Assembly (NCBI GenBank): GCA_930367215.1
Contig: OV884057.1
Span: forward strand, 251,188,830 to 251,252,829
Origin: Pollenia angustigena
Taxonomy: Eukaryota > Arthropoda > Insecta > Diptera > Polleniidae
Direction of reading: 5' to 3'
Length of the DNA: 64,000 nucleotides
In this document: in pieces, positions 42,250 to 53,508 of the stretch
Layout: every line of letters begins with the position of its first letter
Numbering within the stretch: position 1 is the first letter of the stretch
Notes under the pieces: model-generated
Seen by the model: only the letters and a program-made list of their open reading frames with translations
What the model was told of the DNA's origin: nothing
The model's database searches: none
Position numbers and translations under genes: made by a program

Positions 42250-42725
42250 TATCATCAAAGTTATTTACGGGAATTCAAAATTTAATATCAAGATTTTTGT
42301 ATGACGTGCTAAATTCCCAATTTTTTCATACTTGATAAATACACTGAAATTTATTGTTGAGGCAAAGCTAGCTTCTATGCGCATTTCACTGGTTGCTTAG
42401 GCCAGATCATCAGGAAACCTTTTCCAAAGATTTTAGAAAAGCTAAAAATATTATACAAAAAAAACCCTAAAGCGAATAAGAATTTTAAACACTCAAAGTC
42501 TTACTTGTAACAATATCAAAGCTTAAACAAAACACCAACAATAAACAGTGAGTTTATCTTTTCTTATATCCCCCTACAATTGGTTGGGTTCTTTCCGACT
42601 CGAATTGTAGTTGTAAGTGGGTAAAAAGAAAAAAACAAAATTTAAAAACAAATTGTTTCATTCTATTGTCTTCTCAAGAAAACAACAAAAAAAAAAACCA
42701 ATTTGGCAATTCAGTTTTCTGCACG
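42250..42725. repeat. Copy of the 2573-3147 dispersed repeat
   Basis: Alignable without large gaps to 2575-3045: ATCAAAGTTATTTACGGGAA, GCGCATTTCACTGGTTGCTT, TTACTTGTAACAATATCAAA and ATTTGGCAATTCAGTTTTCT. It lacks the second 88-bp direct repeat. A minus-strand frame (42907-42674) runs off its right edge, is rich in Lys and Arg, and is not recognised. Confidence 0.75.
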
Positions 42726-43177
42726 TTTTCAAAATCATATCGTCGGCTTAATAAGCACATCTTCTTAATCCACTTTTTAAGTAAATTGAGATTTTTATGA
42801 CGTGTGGTTGTGAAAGATACGCCTTTTCGGCAAGCATGTAGTTTTTCTTCAATTAGAGTCTTAAAGTGTGTTGAGCCAACTATATTTTTGTTTTGTCTCA
42901 AGCACAAAAAGTTGTTTGTCTCTCCTGTTCAGTGTGGCCATATCCAAAAATATTTTACAGCTAAATCGGCTTTCAAATAATGCTAAAAAATGCCAAAAAA
43001 AATCCTAAACTGTCAAAAAATAATGCTAAAATTTTAATTGTGTTATTGTTTTGTTATTTTAGTTAATATACCTTTATACGTGATTTATTTTACATAATTC
43101 ATCCCTATAATCATATTAATAGAACAAACTGATTAAAAAATAGCAATAAAATATTTATTAAACATAAATAATCTTAT

Positions 43178-43722
43178 GGCCATTTTCTCAATGTATCGAC
43201 AAACTGTCTGTTACTTAATGCCAACATAAATTTATGAGACCGATAAACTGTAAATTAACGATTTTGGGTTTCTCAATATACCGACAAAAAGCATTGTTTT
43301 CAGTTGGCAACACCACTCAAAATAGATATAAAAGTTGGGAGTTAGCTGATTGAATTTATCTGTATGTCAAATAAAAGGAAAATAAATAATTGGCAGATGA
43401 GTGCTGCAGCCGTATTCTGCAATTCGCTAAAGCTAAATTTTTATCGCTAAAAATCTAGAAAGTTGATTTACCGATTTTTGGCTACTAATGCAATTCTGTA
43501 ACTTGCATTGCTAAATTTGGCAATGCCTTACAAATTTCATTCGCCTCTCTAAGGCATTTTAGCGATCGAGATTTAGCTTTAGCTAAGCGAATTACAGAAT
43601 ACGGCTGCTGGTGAGTTTTGCGACCGAATAGAAGCAAATGAGACATTGAGAAACCCAAATTTCCTTAATGTGCAGTTTTTCGTTGGGTAAAAAGATAATC
43701 GCCTAATGAGAAAACGGCAATT
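43178..43722. mobile_element. Probable TIR element, interrupted
   Basis: TGGCCATTTTCTCAATGTAT at the left and the inverse of TTTGGGTTTCTCAATG / CTAATGAGAAAACGGCAA at the right pair imperfectly. The MITE at 43407-43607 interrupts it. Borders approximate. Confidence 0.4.
43407..43607. mobile_element. 201-bp MITE, CAGCCGTATTCTG ends
   Basis: CAGCCGTATTCTGCAATTCG at the left pairs with CGAATTACAGAATACGGCTG at the right. Pairing continues through CTAAAGCTAAAT / ATTTAGCTTTAG. CTG flanks both sides (43404-43406, 43608-43610). Non-coding. Confidence 0.82.
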
Positions 43723-43927
43723 TAAACTATAAAACAAATATATTTCAGTCTTTATGTACGTATGTGCATAAAAAGTTTTCAAACAAAAGATACCATACAA
43801 TAACAAAAAATCAAAGGAACTTGACGCATAAATGTCTATTATTTTTCAATATAATTTACATAACAGTTTTAATAAAAAAATTAATTTTATAAATTAAATA
43901 CGTCATCAAATGAATAATCTTCTTCTT

Positions 43928-44200
43928 CTATTTAACGTCATTATATTTCGAATTTTCGGTTTTAAGAGATTTATACCACTTAAAACCTATTTTAACTTCC
44001 GCGTTGCTAAATGGCAAAACCAAGAACTTCGTTGCAAAAGAATTTAATTCACTGAATGGATTTTCATTTAATGCATTTTTATATCCATATACATTTATCC
44101 AGAAATCAAGTGTTGATTTCTTATTTAACAATTCATATGAATTTTGTTTTTGCCGCTGATGTTCCAAAGTTGAATTTTCATCTGCAGTGAAATCAATCAT
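43928..44200 (-). pseudogene. hAT transposase C-terminal remnant
   Basis: A 90-codon frame with STLDFWINVYGYKN, FSELNSFATKFLVLPFSNAE and a degraded tail. FW........EL..FA...L.LPFSNAEVERVF is the hAT dimerisation motif. After SNAEV the frame diverges from expectation, so a frameshift is likely near 43985. It lies in the expected position and orientation inside the hAT element 42930-44856. Confidence 0.7.
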
Positions 44201-44223
44201 TTCTTCTTTAAAATGTTAGCTTA

Positions 44224-44366
44224 GTCTGGGATTACACTATGAAAGTTTTCTTTCAGAAAGTTTGAGTTTTTTGGTGACAGGGGAAAATAACATATTTTTC
44301 TTCTCTCTTCTCTCACCCATAAACTTAGACTTTCAGAAAGAAAACTTTCATAGTGTGAACACAGAC
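44224..44366. mobile_element. 143-bp palindromic MITE with TTA duplications
   Basis: GTCTGGGATTACACTATGAA at the left pairs with CATAGTGTGAACACAGAC at the right and inward through AGTTTTCTTTCAGAAAG. TTA lies on both sides (44221-44223, 44367-44369). PIF/Harbinger-type by TTA duplication and size. Confidence 0.8.
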
Positions 44367-44856
44367 TTAATTTGCATTTATTAGTATTTTCTGCACAAAA
44401 AAAGTAAGTATTTGTTAAATTATGATAATTGTTTGGCAACCGTTGCCTAAGTTGACTTTTTGATTAAGCTATAAAGTCCCGGCATGTAATACGTATTTGT
44501 TTTTTTATTTTAAAAATTATGGTATTATGGTATATTATGGAAAAATCAGCATAACGTGAATTTAATGGATCAAGCTGTTCAAATTTTAAAACAATTTTAT
44601 ATGAAAGATATTTTAAAATATTGAACAGTTTACATAGCAAAAGAGTAGGGATTTGTATATGCATTCAACAAAAAAGTGTGGTAGATTTTCAAAAAAACAT
44701 TACTGGAATAATCTTAAAATAAATAATGCTAAAAAATGCTAAATATGTAGTTGAAAAATGCTAAAAGAAATGCTAACTGCTAAATGAAAAATTTGCAGCA
44801 AAATCAGACAAAAAAATGCTAAATATAGCTGCAAAAATGCCAAAATGGCCACGCTG

Positions 44857-46264
44857 CTCCGGTTAAATGTGCTAAAAGAGAGTGATTAGTTTTGCATATT
44901 AAGCCGACGATGTGTAAAGAAAGACTAAGTTTTAGTACTCTTCTAAGAGCCCGCTGTTCCAAAGTGGAATAGAATTAACCCACAAAAAAAAAAAATAATT
45001 TTTTTTCATCGCATTTCTTGAAAATTATACAAAATCATTCTTTTTTTTATATTTTGTAATTATTTGCTAAAAAGTGCAATTTTTGGAAACTATTAAAATT
45101 GTTTGTAAAATTGTATTTTTTTGTAAATATGTACTTTTTTTGGAATAATATATATTTTTTTTTTTTTTTTTTGTAAAAATCTAGAGTTTAAAATGGTACT
45201 CTCGTGCATAAAGAAGTTTATATTAAAAATTACTTTCTTGAATTTTTTTTTTTGTAAAAATGTGGAGCTTCAAAAAAGGTGCAAAAAAGTAGCTTCATTG
45301 TTAAAATTACTTTCTAGGTATAAGTTACTTTTTTTGTTAAAAGGTACTTTTTGTTAAAAGGTGCTTTTTTGCAAAAAGCTGAGAAGGTACCTTAGGAAAA
45401 GTCGGAGTTTGTAGTTGCTTTTGGTCAAATAGTAAAATTGCACTTTTGGGAAAAACATACATACTTAGGTGAAAAGGTACTTTTGGTAAAAAGGTACTTT
45501 TTTTTTTAAAACGGTAAAGTTTTATAAGAAGGCATTTTAATTCGGTCAAAAAGTACTTTTAAGGTCGTTTAATTATAGCATTTTAAAAAGTTACAAAAAA
45601 GCTATTATTAAAACGTTGAAAGATTTTTTTTTAAATGTGTTAAATTTATTGTATAAAATAAAACTTTTTTAAAAGCAATGACTTCTTGCATGTTTGAAAA
45701 AGTAATATTACAATGTTTTCCCTATAATCACTATAATATTCCCTTCAACAGTTTCTCAATATTGTCCCCGAATGAGTGGAAAATAAAAAGTAAAATAAAC
45801 TATGAAATCAAAACATCACATTAGTAGTTACTAATGTGACTTATTCGATTAAACGAATAACATTATAAAATTAATCGAATAATACCAAATCCAGAAATTT
45901 TTTAAATTACGGGATTTTTTCTTCAACATTTTTTAATTTTTCGAATTTATTCTATGAGCTAAATTTCAGTTATGTATTTTATAAAGCTTTTTTTCGAAAT
46001 TTTAGAAAAAATTAGTACTTGAGTAAATAAACAAAATTTTTTAAATAAAACTTGTCAATGCTGCTCCAAATTGTTGCTTCACTTCGGGCATATTTAAGCC
46101 CTTAGATTTTAAAAGAGTCAATATTGCTTTGGATTTTTTGAAACTTTTCTCGGACTTTCCATCCCTGCTATGCTTCTGGAAATAATTTCCTATAGAAAAT
46201 CGATCGAAGCATTTTGTTTAAAATATTTATTCACTTATATGTTATATTCACCTTGAAGGTGGTA
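44857..46264. other. AT-rich region with degenerate GGTACTTTT repeats
   Basis: Between about 45190 and 45560 the word AAAGGTACTTTT and relatives (GTGCTTTT, GTACCTTAGG) recur irregularly, probably a decayed simple repeat or subterminal repeat tract. A stretch at 45945-46010 (GAGCTAAATTTCAGTTATGT) recurs inverted at about 57075-57130. No gene supported. Confidence 0.45.
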
Positions 46265-47690
46265 AATTAGTGAAGTATTTTTTTTTATTTATTTATTTAA
46301 AGTCTATGGAATAATCCTTGCAGACTAATTCAAATATACATATTACAAAAGAAATTGAACAGTACAAACATATAATTTAAGACTATCTAATTATTTATTT
46401 ATTTAAATGTAATATGATATCTCTTCTTACGATGTCCAAACTTTTATTAAAATCAATGAACGGATATAATTTATTAAATTCATTACAAATTCTACGAAAT
46501 GGATCAAAGTTGGCATAATTACTGCAATAATATTTGATAGTCAATAAATCATAATTTCTTAGTGACCGATATGGTATATTAATGTCAATTTTACTGAGAA
46601 GAAATTCCGAATTGATGCTACCATTCATCAGTTTCATGAGGAAAGAAACATTTAACATGTGTCTGCGGCTTTTCAATGTAGGAAGCTTAATGAGAGCAAG
46701 ACGATTCTCGTATGATGGTAACTTTTTATTTGGATCCCAACCCAAACCACGAAGACAAAATAGCAAAAATTGAACTTGAACTGATTCAATTTTGTTATAG
46801 TGTACATGATATTGTGGATCCCATACTACAGATCCATATTCAAGAATTGGTCTAACCATTGTAATAAACAATTGTTTTGTTGTGTACGGATCCGAAAACT
46901 CTTTAGCCCATCGTTTAATGAACCCAAATACACCAGTAGCTTTATTAATTGTTAACGAAATGTGACTCTTAAATTCCAATTTTCCATCTAATAGAACGCC
47001 TAGATCGTTGAAACTATCAACCAATTCGAGAGCTGTATTATTCATAACATAGCGGCCATTAATTGGAAATGATCTTGTAAATATCATATATTTGCATTTT
47101 TTAACATTTAGTTCCATTAAATTAATTTTACACCAAGTAGTTAATTGGTTAATGTCATACTGTAAAAGTGATTGTTGATCAGCATTGTTGAAGGAAATAA
47201 AGATTTTTACATCATCGGCATACATAAACATATTTGAGTGTTTAAATACAGATGGAAGATCATTTATAAATAATGTGAATAAAAGCGGTCCTAGGTGACT
47301 ACCTTGAGGTACACCTGATATTACGTTAATATTATTGGAGAAAGAGTTTCGAAACTTAACAGACTGCTTTCTATCCTTTAAATACGAACTCAGCCACTTT
47401 ATGATCGATGTACTAAAGCCCATACGATCGAGTTTAAAAAGTAATAGATCATGATTTACTTTATCAAATGCCTTGCTAAAGTCATTATAAATAACATCTG
47501 TTTGTTTCCTATTGACAAACCCTTCATTTACCCGAGTTGTTAATTCAAGCAGATTTGTAAGTGTAGAACATGATTTGCGGAATCCATGTTGCATTGGAGA
47601 TAAAATAGAGGATACATGATGTGACAGCGTGTTGTATATAAGTTTTTCAAAGTAGCTTAGGAACATTTACGTGAATACATTTTTGGACAC
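46265..47690 (-). mobile_element. 5'-truncated LINE with (TAAA)n tail
   Basis: On the minus strand an RT frame (47666-46395) is followed by a short 3' UTR and a tail of TAAATAAATAAATAAAAAA near 46290-46273. The 5' end falls inside the RT near 47690. The frame is intact over 423 codons, so the insertion is likely recent compared with most elements here. Confidence 0.85.
46395..47666 (-). CDS. LINE reverse transcriptase fragment
   Basis: 423 codons without interruption. Landmarks: QHGFRKSCST at about 26-35, NDFSKAFDKVNH at 61-72, SGVPQGSHLGPLLF at 117-130, YADD at 149-152, ELNVKKCKYM, LGVLLDGKLEFKSHI and the C-terminal RPILEYGSVVWDP, SVQVQFLLFCLRGLGW, LPTLKSRRHML, FRRICNEFN. This is the usual insect jockey/CR1-group RT tail. 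The N-terminal RT motifs, endonuclease and ORF1 are missing, so the first Met is arbitrary and the frame cannot act autonomously. Confidence 0.88.
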   Translation of the reverse strand: MFLSYFEKLIYNTLSHHVSSILSPMQHGFRKSCSTLTNLLELTTRVNEGFVNRKQTDVIYNDFSKAFDKVNHDLLLFKLDRMGFSTSIIKWLSSYLKDRKQSVKFRNSFSNNINVISGVPQGSHLGPLLFTLFINDLPSVFKHSNMFMYADDVKIFISFNNADQQSLLQYDINQLTTWCKINLMELNVKKCKYMIFTRSFPINGRYVMNNTALELVDSFNDLGVLLDGKLEFKSHISLTINKATGVFGFIKRWAKEFSDPYTTKQLFITMVRPILEYGSVVWDPQYHVHYNKIESVQVQFLLFCLRGLGWDPNKKLPSYENRLALIKLPTLKSRRHMLNVSFLMKLMNGSINSEFLLSKIDINIPYRSLRNYDLLTIKYYCSNYANFDPFRRICNEFNKLYPFIDFNKSLDIVRRDIILHLNK

Positions 47691-48689
47691 CTGTTATATT
47701 TAGCATTATTAGATTTATCATTCGTACACTATTTTTAAGCCAAATTAATTTTAAAGGGAGAAACACATGAACAAAATACGCGCGTGTTCTAGAAATCGAA
47801 ATGAATTGCATTTAAAATCGAGCAATTTTTTAAAACGACCCTGTCATGAAAGTTCATAAAAACATTATATTTTATCGACTTCATTATTTAAGTTAATCTC
47901 ACCTCATTTCGATTTCTAGAATATACCCGATAAGTTAATATAAATCTTTGAGTTCACATACCTACTTTTGTCGGGTTTTCTTTTGTGAAATGAATTATTA
48001 AATTTTGTTGAAAAAATTTAACAAAAATATAAGCTAAATTACCCACTAAACATAACTGTTTTATTTTAATTCCAACGAATACATACATTTGGTTTGTTTA
48101 ATCGGCTTACAACTTTAAAAAGAATTGTACATTTAACAGGTATAAATTCTTCGAATAATCCATTAATCGCAATAAGCAATTTTAAATTATTCGAACAATT
48201 AATCGTCTAAATTGTTCGAATAATCGAACAAGAATTAAACTACTGAACACCCTAGTAGATTCTGGAGTAAGAGAACAAATGTGTTCTCGTACAATGCATT
48301 TTTATATACGTTCATTTATTCAAAGCATTTTGTTCCTTTGGAAACTCATTTAGAAAATAAGAAAATTCTTGACTTTTGAGGAGAATATTTAATCTAGAAA
48401 ACATGCAAAATTCATTACCGAAAAGTTCATTTGCTCTTCTTGTGTTAGAAAAGTTTTGCATGTCATCAATATGCATTTAAAAGATATGAAAAGGTATTTT
48501 AAGTTCTAGCGGATTATTGTATATTGGGGATTTCATGTTATGGTAGTAATATATTTTATATAAAATTTTATTTTAGAAATAATAAATTTATATTGTGTTT
48601 ACAATTGAAAAATCCAATTTGTTTTTATAAATATTTAAAATTATTTGAAAGATAAAACAAAACTTATTTTATATATAAATTAAATCCAA
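47691..48689. other. Non-coding spacer with a small palindrome
   Basis: TTCTAGAAATCGAAATGAA at about 47789 is inverted at about 47916-47934, suggesting a roughly 150-bp fold-back element. TTCGAATAAT words recur near 48150-48230. No gene recognised. Confidence 0.4.
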
Positions 48690-49399
48690 ATTTTTAATAT
48701 TTTTAATTAGGCTTAAGTTCATGAAATTTAATTTTTATTAAATTATTTTTGTGAAGAAAGGAATTTTACAACATGAAAATTAATTAAAATTGTTATTGAT
48801 AATCTTTCATTCTTGACGTGGCTCGGGCTCGAACCCTGGCCGGCAGGTTACCATGACATGTTTCGATCGACACCACTCGATCTCCTCAGATGGATTTGCC
48901 GTCTTACACTCGAAGCCATCGACGACTGCTGACGTCACTAGTCAAACATCAATCCTTAAACCAAATTGTATTTTAACATTTGGTAGATCGAAATTTGCTT
49001 TCCTAAATGATTATCCATTTTAATTGATTTTACATGTTTTTTCCTTACTTCTGTTTTTTCGTACTTTCGTCAAGAATTTTTCTTGAAGTCCAAGTACATT
49101 TTTTTTTTTTGTTTTTTCACTTTGTCTTTCTCTTTTCTGTTGACCTTTTTCAGCACAACTTGAAGGACAAATGTACACATAGAGCTCGTGCCTTAGCTTT
49201 AACAATCCTTTCTTCACAAAAATAATTTAATAAAAATTAAATTTCATGAACTTAAGCCTAATTAAAAATATTAAAAATTTGGATTAAAAACCATAAATAG
49301 ATCAACAAAATAACCACAATACTAATTATTTATAAATTAAATATTCTCAAGTGAAATTATTATAACTTGTAAAGTATATAAAACACCCATGTCACCACA
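48690..49399 (-). mobile_element. Candidate 3' LTR/UTR region of the gypsy element
   Basis: On the minus strand, pol ends at 49471 and a purine-rich GAAGGGGGAGTAA (about 49415-49403) is followed by TGTGGTGACATGGGTG. That is the polypurine tract plus TG start expected of a 3' LTR. The right border is not determined because no second LTR is in the window. An inverted repeat of about 80 bp (48690-48765 against 49208-49288, GGCTTAAGTTCATGAAATTT) lies inside, with a possible SINE between its arms. Confidence 0.4.
48790..48950 (-). mobile_element. Possible tRNA-derived SINE
   Basis: On the minus strand GATCGAGTGGTG (about 48877) resembles a pol III A box. About 35 bp downstream GGTTCGAGCCC (about 48832) matches the B box consensus GGTTCGANNCC. 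The sequence around it is GC-richer than its surroundings. A cloverleaf with correct acceptor pairing was not achieved by eye, so this is not called a tRNA gene. Confidence 0.4.
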
Positions 49400-49470
49400 T
49401 TACTCCCCCTTCGAAAACAAACCAATATCCAACAAATTGAAAGTAACATGTTTTGATTTTTAGTCAGTGT

Positions 49471-52195
49471 TTAAGTATTTTTAACATTATCTAAGGAATT
49501 TTCTGTAATAGCTGGTTTAAGTCGATCAATTGGTACTGATATTATTTCTCTATCTTTCTCAATCTTAAAACATTTCTTGCCTTTTTCTACGACTTTGTAT
49601 GGCCCCTCATATGGTTGTTGTAAGGATCTTTTATTGTTAACTCGCAGAAATACAAATTTACAGCTATGTAAACTCTTTGGAATATTAAAACCTGATTCAG
49701 AATCCGTATGATGTACAATGTTTGATCTTACATTTTTAAAATGATCTTTTAACTTGAATAAAATATCGGATGCATCGAATTGATTTTCATGAACAACAAT
49801 TTCTCCTGGTATTCGAATATTTTGACCATATGTCATCTCAGCAGGAGTGGTTTTTAAATCCTCTTTATAAGTGGAACGTAGTCCTAGTAGGGCTATTGGA
49901 AGTTCATCGTACCATTTTGATGAATCAGCTCTGCACATTAATGAAGCCTTAATTTGTCTATGAAATCTTTCGATAATACCATAAGCTTGAGGATGATACG
50001 ATGAAGTAGTAATATTATGACTACCCAAAAACTTTGATAATTCCGAAAACATGTACGAAGTGAATTGACTACCTTTGTCTGTGGTTATTTCCAATGGTAC
50101 GCCGAATCTTGAAATGTAATTGCGTATAAGTGTGTCTACTACAGTTTTTGTATTTATATCTCTTAATGGGTATGCCTCGGGCCATCGAGTGAACCGATCT
50201 ATTAAAGTTAGTAGATATCTATAACCATTAGACGGAGGCAGTGGTCCAACAATATCTAAATGTATATGTTCAAAACGACCTTTTGGTATGGGTATTTTAA
50301 TGACAGGAGATTTTGTATGTTTGTGAACTTTGGACTGTTGACAATTTATACACTCTTTTGACCATTGGTTTATTTGCTTACTCATATTTAACCAAAAATA
50401 TTTTCTAGTTATTAAACGTTTTGTTGCACGGGTACCCGGGTGAGAAATACTATGTAATTTTGAAAATACAAGTTTCCTAAGACTTACAGGCACATAGGGT
50501 CTAGTATGATTATGTGATATTTCACACCAAATTTCTGAGTTAATTAGTGGTACTTTTATTAATTTAAGATTACACGATACGTTTCTATTTTCTGTTAAAC
50601 TTTTTATTTCCGAATCGTTTTGTTGTTCCTCGTGTAAAATTCGTAAATTTAATTCACCATCATCTATAATATCAATATCAAAAGGTCTGGAAAGAATATC
50701 GGCAACAACATTAGATTCACCCCTTATATATCGAATATCTGTAGTAAATTGTGCAATATATTCTAGATGTCTAGTCTGTCTTGGACTTCTTTCAGTTTTC
50801 GAATTCATGGCACACGTTAAGGGTTTGTGGTCTGTAAAAACCACAAACGAGCGACCTTCTAATAAATACCTAAAATGCTTAATGTTTAAATAAATAGCAA
50901 GTAATTCCCGATCAAATGAACTGTACTTGATTTCAGCGGGGGTAAGTTTTTTTGAAAAAAAACGCTAACGGTTCAACTTTACCATTTAAAACCTGATGTA
51001 ATACACCCCCCACTGCAATATTCGAAGCATCGACCGTTAAAGTTAATTCTGCATCTTTATTAAAATGATTTAATAATACACGTGATGCAAAATTACTTTT
51101 AATTTCGTTGAAAATCCCAAAAGCGTTATCATCCCATTCTATATTCTTATTTTTGTTCTTAATAGCTTTGTTCATTAGTTCATATAAAATAACAGTTCTG
51201 TCAGCTAATTTTGGTATATAACGATGATAATAATTTATCATTCCCAAGAATTTCTGCATTTGTTTAACAGATATTGGCCTATCAAAATCTCTGATTGCAG
51301 CCACCTTCTCCTCTGAAGGCTTAATGCCTTTCTCTGATAAATGTGACTCAAAAAATCTATATTTTAAACTCCAAAAATGCATTTTCCTGGTTTAATATTT
51401 AAACCATATTCATCCAGTCGTCCAAAAACCTCTTTTAAATGTTCGAAATGCTGTTCCTCGTTTTCGCTAGCTACTAAAACGTCATCGATATAAGCAAAAA
51501 CCAAATCTAATCCTCTAAATACTTCACTTATGAAACGTTGGAATGTTTGAGCTGAGTTTCTTAGACCGAATGGCATTCGCAGGAATTCGAACATACCGAA
51601 AGGCGTAGTTATTGCCGTTTTGTAAACATCTTCCTTAGCCATAGGAATTTGATGATAAGCGCGGATTTAATCTAATTTCGAAAATACTTTCTTATTCCTC
51701 ATGTTTAAATTTAGATCATGAATATGTGGTAATGGAAATCGAGCGGGAACTGTCACAGTGTTAAGGCGTCTAAAATCGCCACAAGGACGCCAATCATTTG
51801 GATCCTTTTTTGGAACAAGATGCAGAGCTGAAGCAACATTAGAGACGGTCTACAAATACCCGATTTAACTAAAAATTCGAATTCTGACCTAGCAACTTCA
51901 TATTTTAATGGATCTAGTCTTCTAGGTTTGGTATATGGTAAAGGGCCTTCAGTAATTAATCTATGCACAGTAGAATGTTTTACAGGCTTTGTATAGTCTG
52001 GTTCAGAAGTTAGTGACGGATATTCTTTTAACAATTTAGTATATCTATTATCAACTGCAAAAAGCTTCGGTAATTATATATAACAAGTAGACGATATTGC
52101 ATCTACTGTTAAATTTGTAAGTGGGTCGATTAGCTGTTTATGCTTGGCATCCACTAATAGACCGTACAGATCACAAATTAAGAGACAATTTGACG
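49471..52195 (-). pseudogene. Ty3/gypsy pol remnant (end of protease, RT, RNase H, integrase)
   Basis: Segments on the minus strand in order: LLVDAKHKQLIDPLT near 52160 (end of the protease region); 52034-51753 with EYPSLTSEPDY and GPLPYTKPRRL (start of RT); 51642-51364 with TPFGMFEFLRMPFGLRN and YIDD (RT core); 51382-50933 (RNase H start, FLGMINYYHRYIP, TVDASNIAVGGVL); 50844-49471 with FTDHKPL, then integrase HHCC (H131, H135, C165, C168) and D197, D256 and E292. Frameshifts lie near 51750, 51370 and 50950, and a stop is in the protease-RT linker. The integrase frame itself is open for 457 codons. Protease, gag and 5' LTR are cut off at 52195 by the next repeat. Confidence 0.9.
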
Positions 52196-53508
52196 AAATT
52201 TGTCACAGAGGCTTTGACTGGTACAAGGACCAAGCCTATTGAAAATGGAGCGAATCGGTCCATAATTTTACAAAAACCATCTTATTACATCGCCAAGATT
52301 TAATTTGGTCGAAACCAAACTAATTTTATTTCAATCAAAATCAGCTTATCAAATTTTATTGGAATCTTTCTATTTTTGAACATAACTCCCATACAAATCA
52401 TTCTCCCGAAAATCGCTTTTAATGGGAGCTTCCTTAAAAATATTAGTATTTACATACAAATTGGCGGCAATGACTTTTACGATAGCTACTATGTCATGAC
52501 AAAATGTTGTCCAGGTAGGTCCAAAATAAAACTTCATAGGAAAGAACTTTTAAACAAATCTTCACCTCATAACATTATTTTGTTCTGGAGGGTCCATGAT
52601 TGCCCAAGTAGATTACACTCTAGGAAATTTGATTACACTCTAGGTTGTTATTTTTGCAAGAGCATTTTAAGCGTTTTTAATTCATTTTTCATTAAATGAT
52701 GTTTTTATATTTTCCACATTATTATGTAGTCCGATTCTACCAAAATTTGGTATGCATATATATCTAACATATATCAATTTCCATACCAAATTTTATAACA
52801 ATTAACAATTTTTGTAAGTGTTGTAGCATTTTTAAGAAAAAGGATATATAGCAGGACCTTGAGTCCTTGTCCAGATTTAAATGAAAATTTACACACACGT
52901 TGCTAGTAGTGTGTGTAACAGTATGACCATTACTTTTGTGGGCATTATTGAAGCTAAAATTAAATTTATCCATTTCAGGACACATGGGAGGCAGGCGTGT
53001 CCTTGGACCGATTTCTCCAAAAATTCATATTTTTCTTAATTAACTAAGCTATTTTTAAAAAATGAGATGATTGTATTTTTTTCTACTGCATTAAAATCTC
53101 AATTTCTAAAAAATGTGGAATTAGAGCCTTTTTATGTTAAGCCAGCGTTATACGATTAAAAATACGTTTTAATATTTTTGCAATTCACACAAGAATTTTG
53201 GATGATTAATATTAAATTAGGCAAAGTTTTTAATAAATATCTGGCATTGTGTATTCCTGGAATTTATTTTAAGCTGAACTAATTTAAAACATTTCCTAAG
53301 GCCAAATTGAGTTGAAATGTATTTAACAAATTTTAAACAAACACCAGCAACCAAAATAAATAAATGCGTAAATGTGTTTTTGTTTTTATTAAAACCAAAA
53401 AGCCAAAAACAAATTACAAATTACTTTAAAAATTGGTAGTGATTATTAAAAACAATTAAAGCTTCATATTGGTGGCAGTGGCGGCGGTTATTGTCTGTTG
53501 TAATGCAA
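52196..53508 (+). repeat. Left arm of a 1.3-kb inverted duplication (Transib-related copy C)
   Basis: From TTGTCACAGAGGCTTTGACT onward the sequence is inverted at 57679-59000 with high similarity along the whole length. Its first 850 bp also match Transib copy A from about 24945 to 25900. Beyond that, both arms share an extra 0.45 kb (through GGTGGCAGTGGCGGCGGTTA) that copy A lacks. The arm joins the gypsy remnant abruptly at about 52195. No transposase sequence lies in this arm. Confidence 0.75.

Larger units (their letters stand above)
42930..44856 (-). mobile_element. hAT element with nested MITEs
   Basis: Starts CAGTGTGGCCATATCC and ends GGCATTTTGGCC-type sequence, here CCAAAATGGCCACGCTG. 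The flanks are CTCCTGTT (42922-42929) and CTCCGGTT (44857-44864), an 8-bp duplication with one mismatch. Both subterminal regions carry many AATGCTAAA / ATGCCAAAA words, typical hAT subterminal repeats. A transposase C-terminal remnant lies on the minus strand (44200-43928). MITEs at 43407-43607, 44224-44366 and probably 43178-43722 are nested inside. Confidence 0.85.

Noticed and set aside
42674..42907. Lys/Arg-rich minus-strand frame as a gene
   Set aside because: It starts outside and ends inside a dispersed repeat, and no homology was recognised.
48790..48950. Functional tRNA gene
   Set aside because: A B box is present, but acceptor and anticodon stems could not be paired convincingly; at best a tRNA-derived SINE.
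49034..49225. Plus-strand Phe-rich open frame
   Set aside because: T-rich low-complexity sequence within the candidate LTR region; the frame is opposed by another of equal quality on the minus strand.
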